A DNA stretch of 64,000 nt. It comes from a virus. Position 1 is the stretch's first letter; every line of letters begins with the position of its first letter. The position numbers were made by a program, and so were the translations under genes. The notes under the pieces were generated by a model. That model saw only the letters and a list, made by a program, of their open reading frames with translations, was not told where the DNA came from and searched no databases. The stretch is taken from positions 62,001-126,000 of the IMG/VR virus record IMGVR_UViG_3300013101_002049, one strand, 5' to 3'. This document shows positions 1-8,718 of this stretch, one piece after another.

Positions 1-1113
1 AATTATTGGAGTAGTGATTATCCATCTAAAGCGATAGATAACAATACTAGTACTTATTACCAGTCTAACGGAACTTCATGGCCTAAATGGCTAGCCTATG
101 ATTTTGAAGTTCCTACAATTATTAATAAAGTAAGGATATATTTTTATCCAAATCATTTTTCTAGTACTGTATATGTACAAGGATCTAATGATTTAAATCC
201 TGATTGGGATAGTAAAGCATGGAATGTGGTATATACTATGACAGGATTAAGTTCTGGGTCTTGGCAAGAGAGGGAGTTTAGTAATACTGATGTATATAGA
301 TTTTATAGATTGTGGGGTAATTCTGGCGGACCTGGTAGTAATGGTTGGTGGTGTATATATGAAATAGAAATGATGGGTTCTCGTTACATAGGAGTAGCTG
401 TTACTTCTAGTGGTGTTAGTTTTGATGAGTATAGGTTTAAAATTAATAGAACCGATTCGGATTTAAGTTTTTATTATAAAGCTTTAACTTCTGGTATATT
501 AGATACCACATGGAATGACCTTGGGTCTATGTCTTTATATGAATATGATGGTTCTATGTGTTTAGGATTACATAGTGCTTCAGTAACAGTTTCTGGTGCA
601 TATTTTGATGATTTAATTTATAATTCAGGACATGTTAGATATCCTCCTGTGGATATTCCTTATTATGATGTAATGGTTATGGATAATATAAGATCAAATC
701 AAAGTACTATAATTCCAATAACAGATATATCATATTATAATGGGAATTTATATAGATTACAAGATGAAGGCACTTATTACGGAGTAGATAATGATTGGGG
801 CTCACAATATAATTACGTTTGTTCTCCTGTTAGATCTTTTATTGATTCAATAACAGTAGATGCTTATCCAATTATTTTACCAGCAAATGCTCGGAATATA
901 TCAACTATAACCTGTATAGTTTTAGACCAGTATTCAAACGGCGCAATTAATAAACCTATAAATTTTACCGATACTGATGATTATGGTTATATTACTATTA
1001 ATCCACAAAATACTGATGCTCTTGAAGGAACTGGGGAAGCTGTGACGTATTATGTAGCAGGTGTTGATGTACACACTGTTACTATACAAGGTACAGTTAC
1101 TCAGTATGATTAA
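1..1113 (+). CDS. Virion surface protein with F5/8C-like domain, 5' end outside window
   Basis: The reading frame is open from base 1, so the start lies upstream and at least 370 residues are seen. The first ~110 residues look like a discoidin (F5/8 type C) carbohydrate-binding domain: an 'AIDNNTSTYY' segment is followed by 'LAYDFEVP' and 'INKVRIYFYP', the usual order of strands. The C-terminal ~110 residues resemble a Big_1/invasin-type Ig domain ('VLDQYSNGAINKPINFTD'). A short segment before it ('YRLQDEGTYYGVDNDWGS') recurs in the next gene ('YRLQHGM...DWGSLYSY'), so the two proteins share a propeller-plus-Ig architecture. The call as a tail or fibre surface protein is inferred from domains and from the virion-type neighbours. 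The next ATG is 10 bases after the stop. Confidence 0.7.
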   Translation, partial: NYWSSDYPSKAIDNNTSTYYQSNGTSWPKWLAYDFEVPTIINKVRIYFYPNHFSSTVYVQGSNDLNPDWDSKAWNVVYTMTGLSSGSWQEREFSNTDVYRFYRLWGNSGGPGSNGWWCIYEIEMMGSRYIGVAVTSSGVSFDEYRFKINRTDSDLSFYYKALTSGILDTTWNDLGSMSLYEYDGSMCLGLHSASVTVSGAYFDDLIYNSGHVRYPPVDIPYYDVMVMDNIRSNQSTIIPITDISYYNGNLYRLQDEGTYYGVDNDWGSQYNYVCSPVRSFIDSITVDAYPIILPANARNISTITCIVLDQYSNGAINKPINFTDTDDYGYITINPQNTDALEGTGEAVTYYVAGVDVHTVTIQGTVTQYD

Positions 1114-1123
1114 GGGGTAATTT

Positions 1124-3682
1124 ATGGCTGATATTAGATTCGATGACGGAAATTTTTGTATAGGAACTTATCCTGGTACTTTTTGTAGTATGAATGATGC
1201 TAATGACCTATTAGTAACCAAAAACACTTCAAATGGTACGGTTGGTATTCAATATACACTAGAGCCAGAATTAAGCTTGCAAGTGTTGAGTTTAGAGTAT
1301 GTTGGACCAAAAGATCTTACAGCCACTGAGTTTGGGGGGCCATTACCTTTTTTTAGTTTGGATTCAAGCTATATTCGTAAATGGGAATTAAACAATCCTA
1401 TTTCATTGGGTAGTGTAAGTAGTGGTATTAATAATGGTAATTATACTACTATGGCTGTTGAGCATTATACTACTTCATTTAGCGCTGCTACAGCTACTGG
1501 AACTGGTAGAATAAAAGTTGATGATGATACTTATATAGATGTGGGAACAGAGCTTTTATTAGGGCCTAGTGATGATGCAGGAGATGACGGGGCTTATGAA
1601 TATGTTGAAGTTACTAGTATTTCTGGTGGTTGGGTTTATATAACATCAGATGGTGTTACTCCTCCACATCATCAATATGATAATGGAAATGATATTACTT
1701 TTGCTAAATATATTTATGTGTTTAGTAATGATGGGTATTTGAGAAAACTTAATTTAGATTATTCAGTAGTTGAAACAAAATACAGTGACATATATGCAGG
1801 TGTAAGTGCAGCTGCTTGGAGTGATAATTATAAAGCTGTGGGGTTCGTAAAAGACGGGGGTTATAGTCTGTTATACGTAGACCCATATCAGAATTATCAG
1901 ATATTGAAATCACATACTTTGAATACTGTGAAGGCTGATAAGGCGCTTACTTGGACTGTGTATGATTTAGCTTTTGAAGGGGCATCTATTTATAGGTTAC
2001 AACACGGTATGACTCTCGTAGATGATGATGGTGATTATTCTAATACAGATTGGGGGTCGTTATATAGTTACCATGAAGATGTAAGTACACCATATACTAA
2101 AAGTATTTCAATTGTGGTAGATCCAGCTGGTATAGTTGTTAATGATGATGTTGTAACGTTAACAGTGGTTGTTAGAGATCAATATGGTATTGGATTATTA
2201 GGTAAAACTGTTACTTTTTCAGATGATGATTCTTATGGTACGTTTGATCCTATAGGTGGTACAGCAGTAACCAATGCAAGTGGAATTGCTGAAATTAATT
2301 ATGATCTTAATAAGCCTGGTGGAGATGTGCCTGGTTTTTCATCAAGCCATGATATTAGGATAGATATAAAAACAGACGGATCTTCTTCATTTACTGGTAG
2401 TTCATGGGTATGGGATGGTATGAATTTGTTATGTCATCGCAAGTTTACAATAGCAGCTGATGATTTTATTGAACAAAAACAGACTTTGAGTGGTGATTAT
2501 CCTGTAGAAGGAGATGATTTATATACACAAATGTATATGACTCAAATATCTGAAATGGAGAATGATTTTTATTTAAAAGCAAAAAGTAAATTTCAGTTTC
2601 CAGGTGGTGATTGGGGTTCTGGAGGAGCGCCATCAAATCAAACAACTTCTGTAAAACAATTGGAAGAGTTTGGAAGTGATATGAATTTTGACCAGATAGA
2701 TAAAGAAATTGATTCCGAAGTTTATTTGGATCAAGATAAAGAACAAGATAATGAATTACAAGTTAGTCAAACATATGTTAGTCGTCATGTTTTAACTGGG
2801 CATTATGATAGTACTGATATAGATCAATTTAGGTTTATTGAAGATGCTATACCGGCTTTTTGGTCAGAAAAAAATTCTGTAAGTACAAATATTTGGATCA
2901 GGCTCAGACCTTTTGCGTATAGTTTAAATCAAAGTACGTTAATTTTTAAAGTCAGAGAAATTTCATATGTAGGTGATACACATTGGCAAGATGTTACATC
3001 TTCCTGTGCAGTTAGTACGTTTGATGCTGGCGGCGGTCTTCTTGGTTTAGATATTACATATGATCCGCCAACGGATTTTCATCACAACGGAATTGTGTAT
3101 GTCGATATTGTAGTTTATGATACAGCATCGACTCCAAATATAATCGTTACTGACTATTGGTTTAAAATTATTCAAGATTATAAAGCTCCTTATATCGAAA
3201 ATGAGTATCCTTCTCGTGGTGAGGAGGATGTTGTTCGAAATACAAATATTTCGTTTGATATAAAGGATGCGGGGGTAGGTGTAGATATAAGTACATTAGA
3301 ATTTTATGTCAATAACAGAAAGAAAACACCTGTTATTTCGAATATTTCTGGTGGTTATCACGTTGAATATAACCCACCAAATGATTTCTTTTATGGTCAA
3401 ACTGCTGAAATAACAGTTAAAGTGAAAGATGCCTCGGATTATGAAAATGCATTACATGATATGTGGAGATTTTACATTGAAGAGAGCACTGGCCCTTGGA
3501 TAGACCCTGATAGTTTTTATCCGGATAATTGTACTAAAGGGGTGTCCAGAAAATGGTCCGAAATATCATTTAATGTGTATGGAATCAATGACACGGGGGT
3601 GGATAGAGACAGTATTGTAGTGCATATTGGCGGTAAGGAAAGGGGTGTAACCATAACCCCTATTATATACCGCATAAGTTAA
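1124..3682 (+). CDS. Large virion protein with propeller-like, Big_1-like and Ig-like domains
   Basis: 852 residues; ATG preceded by AGGGGT. The N-terminal ~300 residues have propeller-like repeats ('YIRKWELNN', 'YVFSNDGYLRKLNL'). A Big_1-type Ig domain follows at about 325-425 ('VVRDQYGIGLLGKTVTFSDD'). A polar linker with Gln/Glu/Asp-rich stretches lies at 440-560. Two cadherin/Ig-like 'SbsA' domains end the protein ('YPSRGEEDVVRNTNISFD' and 'FYPDNCTKGVSRKWSEISF'). The last domain stops roughly half way compared with the one before it, just after 'ITPIIYRIS', and the following gene starts with similar sequence. The C-terminus may therefore be truncated by a frameshift or be a genuine gene split. 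The structural role is inferred from domains and neighbourhood. Confidence 0.75.
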   Translation: MADIRFDDGNFCIGTYPGTFCSMNDANDLLVTKNTSNGTVGIQYTLEPELSLQVLSLEYVGPKDLTATEFGGPLPFFSLDSSYIRKWELNNPISLGSVSSGINNGNYTTMAVEHYTTSFSAATATGTGRIKVDDDTYIDVGTELLLGPSDDAGDDGAYEYVEVTSISGGWVYITSDGVTPPHHQYDNGNDITFAKYIYVFSNDGYLRKLNLDYSVVETKYSDIYAGVSAAAWSDNYKAVGFVKDGGYSLLYVDPYQNYQILKSHTLNTVKADKALTWTVYDLAFEGASIYRLQHGMTLVDDDGDYSNTDWGSLYSYHEDVSTPYTKSISIVVDPAGIVVNDDVVTLTVVVRDQYGIGLLGKTVTFSDDDSYGTFDPIGGTAVTNASGIAEINYDLNKPGGDVPGFSSSHDIRIDIKTDGSSSFTGSSWVWDGMNLLCHRKFTIAADDFIEQKQTLSGDYPVEGDDLYTQMYMTQISEMENDFYLKAKSKFQFPGGDWGSGGAPSNQTTSVKQLEEFGSDMNFDQIDKEIDSEVYLDQDKEQDNELQVSQTYVSRHVLTGHYDSTDIDQFRFIEDAIPAFWSEKNSVSTNIWIRLRPFAYSLNQSTLIFKVREISYVGDTHWQDVTSSCAVSTFDAGGGLLGLDITYDPPTDFHHNGIVYVDIVVYDTASTPNIIVTDYWFKIIQDYKAPYIENEYPSRGEEDVVRNTNISFDIKDAGVGVDISTLEFYVNNRKKTPVISNISGGYHVEYNPPNDFFYGQTAEITVKVKDASDYENALHDMWRFYIEESTGPWIDPDSFYPDNCTKGVSRKWSEISFNVYGINDTGVDRDSIVVHIGGKERGVTITPIIYRIS

Positions 3683-3717
3683 TCTAACCAACTTATATAT
3701 AGAGGATTACATCCAAA

Positions 3718-4338
3718 ATGACTATATTAATTGATAATTTTTCGGTGGGAGTTGAAGAATGGTTACCTGTTGCAGATTTAGTATCTTTTTCGGTGGATGT
3801 GGTAGACTTATCTTCTACAATAAGTACATCTGGAACATATTTTTTGCACGACGGCATGATTGTGTCCACAGTTTTATCTGGAATACCGAATGGTTATAGA
3901 GCTTATTATTACCCAACTAGTGTTGCGTCTAGCGGCACGATAACTTTAACAATCCATGCGGAAAACACAAATTCGGGTATTTTGGAACATAATTATTATT
4001 TATTGTATGGTTATCATGTTGAATTTAATGAGCTTATAGATTGGGGACCGAAGTCCACCGTAGTAACATCTGTTCAGGCATCAAATTTGGCTTTTTGTCC
4101 TAATACAGAGGGAGAAGCGGCGTATTTTGAAACTCGTGATTTAGAATCCTATGATTTAAGGGCTTCAATATCTGCTATTGATAGTGTAGATTTGGGAGCT
4201 TCTATTTATCCTCAAAATAAATTTTTCTTTTATGGAAGAACTTATACGATAACCGTTTCTGGAATAAAGGACTTTGGGGGAAACGAATTAGATCCTGTTG
4301 TTTTTAGTTTTACTATAGAGAATCCAAACGATACATAA
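3718..4338 (+). CDS. Ig-like virion protein, possible continuation of the preceding gene
   Basis: 206 residues. ATG follows AGAGGA by 11 bases. The sequence is rich in beta strands and Ser/Thr. The C-terminal part ('FFFYGRTYTITVSGIKDFGG') matches the strand pattern of the Ig domains in the upstream gene ('DFFYGQTAEITVKVKDASD'). It also has two copies of a D-L-x-A-S-I motif ('YDLRASI', 'VDLGASI') that is the unit of the 12-residue repeats in the protein at 32465-34495. It lies only 35 bases after a gene whose last Ig domain looks cut short, so the two may once have been one protein. No enzymatic motif is visible. Confidence 0.65.
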   Translation: MTILIDNFSVGVEEWLPVADLVSFSVDVVDLSSTISTSGTYFLHDGMIVSTVLSGIPNGYRAYYYPTSVASSGTITLTIHAENTNSGILEHNYYLLYGYHVEFNELIDWGPKSTVVTSVQASNLAFCPNTEGEAAYFETRDLESYDLRASISAIDSVDLGASIYPQNKFFFYGRTYTITVSGIKDFGGNELDPVVFSFTIENPNDT

Positions 4339-4393
4339 AGAGATTTATCAAAATGTTGTTAGGAATAAATATAATTATAGGGAGGTATAAATT

Positions 4394-5962
4394 ATGGCTG
4401 CTGTGACAAGGTGGGTTGCCTATGATGTGAGTGCAGAAGGTGCTATTGGTGATGGGGATAATGGATGTAAGGGAACGCAGGGTTATTCTATAGCAACTGC
4501 AAGTGTTGGTGATACATTTAATATAGGTCCCACAACTAATAGGTTACATCTTAGTATTGGTGGTGATTCTGCTCCGTATATTACTTTATATTCTGGATCT
4601 AATCTGGATGCAAGGTTTGTAGCAAGAGACATCACTGAAAAATTAAGAGCTTTAGGTAAAGGCACTGAAGATTATGATAAAGCCATTTGTAAATGGGAAA
4701 ATGATGGTACGAATGGAAATCGTTTTGCGATTTATCCTGGTGAATTAGGTGTTGGGTCTCAGGTTGTGGTAGCAACTAGTGGTACTAATTCAGCACACGC
4801 AGTGCTTGGTTGGACTACAAAAAGCGAGGCTGGTGGATCTGCTACTTCTAACACGTTTAATGGCACGGCATCAATTTCTGGAACTTATTATGGTTTAGTT
4901 TCAGAAGTATATAAAATTGTAATTAGTGATGATAATGATGCTACTCGTGGTATAGGTTCAGCAAGTAAAGGCGGCGGAAATACATATGCTGGGACTATGT
5001 CCACTGGTGGTGTGTTTAATAATAATTCTGATATTGAATATGTTATAAGTATAGATGTTACCAATGGAACAACTATGGGCGCAGGAACTGGTAATGTTCC
5101 AACAATGGGCTGGACATCAACTGGAAGTGCTGATGACTCAAGTGTTAATACAGAGTTATTATATCCAGATTATTGGTATAAAGTAGGTAGTAAAGGATTA
5201 ATGGTTAAATTTACTGATGCAGTTTTTAATACTGCAAGTCCTGCTTGGACCATCCAGTGTTATAAACCAGATGGCGCTGGTGGGGGGGCTTCATCTCCAG
5301 TAGGAACAGCTCAATATGTATATAGTTCTGATAGAGGTGATATGAGTAGTTCTCCGACTACCACTATTTCAGGTAGTTATACTGTATTAGGTTCTCGTGG
5401 TGTGTCAATTAAATTTAATCCAACTGGTGGTGGTGATGATCTTGCTGCTGGTGATGAATTTTATGTAATTTGTGCTGGACCAGATAATGCCGCACCTGCG
5501 TATCCAAATGTAACATCAATAAATTATGGAAATGTTACGGTTTCTACTGAGAGCGCTGTTAAATGTGTTATGTTTGAAATTGAATCTGGTGCTGTTCAGA
5601 TGAGTACTGTAAAATTTGGTTTACAAAGTCATGGTACATTTTCTCATCATAACGAAGGTAATTCTGATACCTATTTTAGATTTGGTACCGTTGGTATGGG
5701 AAATGAAGCTGGTACAGGCGACACTGATGGTATTGAATGGTATCCTAATATAGCAGCTACGGATATTGATGGTGATACTCCGCCTAGTTATTTATATGCT
5801 ACTGAAGATAATTTGTCTGTTGTGTCAACAGCTGATGCTAGTGAATCTATTGGTAATTATGGTTTGGTTGCTGATCCTGTATGGTTAAATATAAGATTAG
5901 GCGCTGCAGAAACTGGTGCCAATTCTACTATTAACTATAGGTGCTATTTCGACTATAGTTAG
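4394..5962 (+). CDS. Gly/Thr/Ser-rich virion structural protein
   Basis: 522 residues preceded by a strong site, GGGAGG, 8 bases before ATG, which fits an abundant product. The composition is rich in Gly, Thr, Ser, Ala and Asn with few Lys/Arg and no Cys cluster. Segments such as 'YYGLVSEVYKIVISDDND' and 'YVYSSDRGDMSSSPTTTISG' suggest repeated beta-sandwich modules. It ends in TAG within a perfect inverted repeat (5932-5961). I do not recognise a named family. A tail, decoration or fibre component is likely from position and composition only. Confidence 0.7.
   Translation: MAAVTRWVAYDVSAEGAIGDGDNGCKGTQGYSIATASVGDTFNIGPTTNRLHLSIGGDSAPYITLYSGSNLDARFVARDITEKLRALGKGTEDYDKAICKWENDGTNGNRFAIYPGELGVGSQVVVATSGTNSAHAVLGWTTKSEAGGSATSNTFNGTASISGTYYGLVSEVYKIVISDDNDATRGIGSASKGGGNTYAGTMSTGGVFNNNSDIEYVISIDVTNGTTMGAGTGNVPTMGWTSTGSADDSSVNTELLYPDYWYKVGSKGLMVKFTDAVFNTASPAWTIQCYKPDGAGGGASSPVGTAQYVYSSDRGDMSSSPTTTISGSYTVLGSRGVSIKFNPTGGGDDLAAGDEFYVICAGPDNAAPAYPNVTSINYGNVTVSTESAVKCVMFEIESGAVQMSTVKFGLQSHGTFSHHNEGNSDTYFRFGTVGMGNEAGTGDTDGIEWYPNIAATDIDGDTPPSYLYATEDNLSVVSTADASESIGNYGLVADPVWLNIRLGAAETGANSTINYRCYFDYS
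5932..5961 (+). other. Perfect 9-bp inverted repeat across the stop codon
   Basis: TAACTATAG (5932-5940) and CTATAGTTA (5953-5961) are exact reverse complements with a 12-base loop. The stop codon TAG of the upstream structural gene overlaps the 3' arm. No T-run follows, so it does not look like a standard intrinsic terminator. It could be a 3'-end stabilising or processing hairpin, or coincidence in coding DNA. Confidence 0.35.
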
Positions 5963-6019
5963 AGTAAAATTAAATAGTTATACAGATATAGCATATTGTT
6001 ATTTATTCCATTTTTATTC

Positions 6020-6047
6020 TAGCAAAATCCATAAAATATCCTATAAT
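6020..6047 (+). promoter_or_regulatory. Phage promoter, TAGCAA / TATAAT, 16-bp spacer
   Basis: TAGCAA at 6020-6025 and TATAAT at 6042-6047 are separated by 16 bases. Two other sites in the window (34509-34536 and 61440-61467) have the same two hexamers and the same spacing, and all three continue as TATAATATA. The flanks of this site and the second also share CTAGCAAAAT. The ATG of the homing endonuclease gene is 17 bases after the -10. The TATAAT fits a sigma70-type -10; TAGCAA is a poor match to TTGACA, which suggests a modified or phage-specific -35 element. Confidence 0.75.
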
Positions 6048-6063
6048 ATATATAGGAGGCTTT

Positions 6064-7992
6064 ATGAATACTAATAGCAATATGATAAAAACTAAAAAAA
6101 TTTGTCCAGTATGTGGTAAGGTTGTAAATAATCTGAATCAACATATTAGTATGATGTCCAAATCATGTAAAGCGCATGACGCTTATCAGTATGGCAGACT
6201 GGAGAGTTGTTTTAATAGTGAGTCCTCTTTATCTGAGATTTCTACTTTGTTAGGCATAGAAAGACATAGTCTAACCAAATTGTTTAAATTATATTTTGGC
6301 AATAATAAAACTGTAGGTAGGAATGAATTTAATAGAAGAAATAGTATATCTAATAAAAAAAGTGGTAAGTCTAATACACGTACTAAAACTTCAATATCAT
6401 ATGAAACGATCAAGAAATCTTTTGAGGTTGAGGGGTATAAACTATTATCTACTGAGTATATAAATAATCGCCAAAAATTAAAATATGTGTGTAAAAATGG
6501 GCATAGAGGTGAAATTAATTGGACTAAATGGCGAATTGGACAGCGTTGCGCTAAATGCTCAAAATATAGAAATAGATATAATATTAATTATATTAAAAAG
6601 TCTTTCGAATCTGAAGGGTATCTGCTTTTGTCGGATACTTATATAGATTCTGAAACACCTCTTGATTTTATCTGTCCAAATGGGCATAAGCATGCTATAT
6701 CATGGTCTGCTTGGAATAATCAGCATCAAAGGTGTGCTATATGTGCTGGGGTGTCCAGGACTAGTTATGAACAAATTAAAAGCTCTTTTGAAAAAGAGGG
6801 ATATGAATTATTAACAAAAGTTTATATAAATAATCGTCAAAAATTAGATTTTATATGTCCTAATAGTCATAAGTGCTCTATTACGTGGAGCGCTTGGTCG
6901 AAGGGAGGTCGTTGTAAAATTTGTAGTGGATTATATATCGATGAAGATGTAGTTATAAAAGATGTAACATCAAATGGATATATATTAATAGGAAAGTATA
7001 CTAATTCTCACATACCTATGCATTTAATTTGCCCAAATGGCCATGATTATTATGTGTCATGGCACAACTGGAGTTCTAAAGGGTATAGATGTCCCAGATG
7101 CACGAATGTAGGCACATCTTATCAGGAAACAGATTTATTATCTTGTATTAAATCAATTTATGATGGTGAAATAATAGATAGATCAAAAACTATAATATCT
7201 CCATATGAATTAGATATAGTAATTCCAGATAAAAAAATAGCCATAGAATACTGCGGTCTGTATTGGCATTCAGAATTATCTGGAAAAGATCGTAAGTACC
7301 ACCTAAGTAAGTTAGAACTTTGTAATGAAAAAGGTTATAGATTGATAACTATTTTTGAAGACGAATGGTTATCAAACAAAGATTTAGTAATTTCAAGACT
7401 TAAAAACATTTTATCTTTGGACAATGAAAGAATATATGCTCGTCAATGCACTGTTAAGGAAATCACTGTTACTGAAGCTAAAAAGTTTTGTAATGAAAAC
7501 CACCTTCAAGGTTATAATGGATCAAATATAAAATTAGGTTTATTTTATAATGATGAGTTGGTTTCGGTTATGACATTTTCTAAGCCTTCAATTTCTAAAG
7601 GGGGTAAGAATAGAAATCGAAATATATGGGAATTGCAGAGGTTTTGTTCTAAAAGAGGTATAACTGTTGTAGGAGGAGCTTCGAAGCTTTTAAAATATTT
7701 TGAAAGAACTTATGATTGGATTCAAATATTTTCTTATGCGGACCGCCGTTGGTCGAATGGGAATTTATATGAAAAATTAGGGTTTGATTTTGATAAGTAT
7801 ACTGTGTTAAATTACTGGTATTTTAAATCAAATAAGTTAGAAAGAATTCATAGGTTTGCTTTAAGAAAACAACCCTATGAATCTAAAAATAAAACTGAGT
7901 GGGAATTACGACAAGATGAGGGTTATAATAGAATATGGGATTGTGGTAATATCAAATATATAAAATATAAGAACAATATTAAGGACAAGTGA
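6064..7992 (+). CDS. Homing endonuclease: four zinc-ribbon repeats, Vsr-like PD-(D/E)XK nuclease, GNAT-like C-terminus
   Basis: 642 residues with AGGAGG before ATG. An N-terminal CxxC/H/C finger lies at 14-38. Four ~60-residue tandem repeats follow at about 112-350. Each has 'SFExEGYxLL', then C-x-N-x-H and a closing CxxC, so each probably binds zinc and DNA. A Vsr-like nuclease core is at about 352-450, with Asp384 and Glu395 in 'ELDIVIPDKKIAIEYCG' followed by 'YWHSE'. The last ~170 residues resemble an acetyltransferase-fold domain often attached to such nucleases ('LGLFYNDELVSVMTFSKP', 'YEKLGFDFDKY'). It interrupts a structural gene run and carries its own promoter. A role as a free-standing homing endonuclease is inferred from family and context. 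Confidence 0.8.
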   Translation: MNTNSNMIKTKKICPVCGKVVNNLNQHISMMSKSCKAHDAYQYGRLESCFNSESSLSEISTLLGIERHSLTKLFKLYFGNNKTVGRNEFNRRNSISNKKSGKSNTRTKTSISYETIKKSFEVEGYKLLSTEYINNRQKLKYVCKNGHRGEINWTKWRIGQRCAKCSKYRNRYNINYIKKSFESEGYLLLSDTYIDSETPLDFICPNGHKHAISWSAWNNQHQRCAICAGVSRTSYEQIKSSFEKEGYELLTKVYINNRQKLDFICPNSHKCSITWSAWSKGGRCKICSGLYIDEDVVIKDVTSNGYILIGKYTNSHIPMHLICPNGHDYYVSWHNWSSKGYRCPRCTNVGTSYQETDLLSCIKSIYDGEIIDRSKTIISPYELDIVIPDKKIAIEYCGLYWHSELSGKDRKYHLSKLELCNEKGYRLITIFEDEWLSNKDLVISRLKNILSLDNERIYARQCTVKEITVTEAKKFCNENHLQGYNGSNIKLGLFYNDELVSVMTFSKPSISKGGKNRNRNIWELQRFCSKRGITVVGGASKLLKYFERTYDWIQIFSYADRRWSNGNLYEKLGFDFDKYTVLNYWYFKSNKLERIHRFALRKQPYESKNKTEWELRQDEGYNRIWDCGNIKYIKYKNNIKDK

Positions 7993-8078
7993 ATTATTTA
8001 GGTTAAGAATATAGGACGGGATGGTCTCTACAATAGTGTGGTTGTAAGATAATAGTTTTAAGGGAAATGGAGTAAAAA

Positions 8079-8153
8079 ATGAATAATTGTATAAAATTTT
8101 ATAAAGAGTACAGTGGTCTATATTTTTATATGGATTGTTGTGCTCTTTTTTAA
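8079..8153 (+). CDS. Possible 24-residue ORF in the gap between homing nucleases
   Basis: ATG at 8079 follows GGAAATGGAG and opens a 24-codon frame ending in TAA. The product has two adjacent Cys near its end and no recognisable motif. The region 7993-8163 otherwise holds only a 14-base palindrome, TATAAAATTTTATA, at 8090-8103. It may be noise, a leader peptide or a remnant left by insertion of the neighbouring nuclease genes. Confidence 0.15.
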   Translation: MNNCIKFYKEYSGLYFYMDCCALF

Positions 8154-8163
8154 TGGTGGCAGT

Positions 8164-8718
8164 ATGCAAAGAGGTAAAAGAAGTATTCAATTAGATAAAA
8201 ATAAAAATAGTATAATTAATATGTATAATAATGGGTTAACTCAACAGGATATAGCTGATAAATTTGGTGTACATCAAGGTACTATAGGAAGACGTTTAAT
8301 TAAATGGGGAATCACTAGTGGCAGAAATTTGGATAATGATATTATTAAAGAGATGTATGTGAAAGATTGTTATACTTGTAGAGAGATAGCGGAAAGATTT
8401 AGGGTAAGTGTTTCGTGTATAAATAATAGATTACATACTATGAGTATATATCGTAAATGTATAAATAGAGATTTTGTGCGTACTGCACTTAGAGTGGATA
8501 TATCTAAAAATGTTTTAAAAGATTTATATTTCAATAAAAAGTTAACTATGAATAATATAGCTGAGAAGTTTAATTGTAGTAGATCTTCTATATACAGAAG
8601 GATGATGGAATATGGATTGAGACCACGGAATAAAGTAGAAGCCGCTAATAGGGGCATTAATCATCATAATTATAATAAACATATGTCTAAAAAGTCGAAA
8701 GACAAATTGATTAAGTAG
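8164..8718 (+). CDS. N-terminal half of an HTH homing endonuclease, ended by in-frame TAG
   Basis: I choose ATG 8164 over the GTG at 8113 because the first 17 residues of the longer form are hydrophobic and lie outside the conserved part. The 184-residue product has three tandem helix-turn-helix repeats of about 35 residues: 'GLTQQDIADKFGVHQGTI', 'YTCREIAERFRVSVSCI' and 'LTMNNIAEKFNCSRSSI'. Such HTH arrays normally position a C-terminal nuclease. That nuclease is present downstream in the same frame, directly after TAG 8716-8718. The protein as translated should bind DNA but not cut it, unless the stop is read through. Confidence 0.65.
   Translation: MQRGKRSIQLDKNKNSIINMYNNGLTQQDIADKFGVHQGTIGRRLIKWGITSGRNLDNDIIKEMYVKDCYTCREIAERFRVSVSCINNRLHTMSIYRKCINRDFVRTALRVDISKNVLKDLYFNKKLTMNNIAEKFNCSRSSIYRRMMEYGLRPRNKVEAANRGINHHNYNKHMSKKSKDKLIK

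Noticed and set aside
8716-8718. Reassignment of TAG as a sense codon
   Set aside because: TAG is the terminal stop of many well-defined genes here (for example 5962, 14777, 28063, 38666, 44233, 47810), often right next to the following ribosome-binding site, so it acts as a normal stop.
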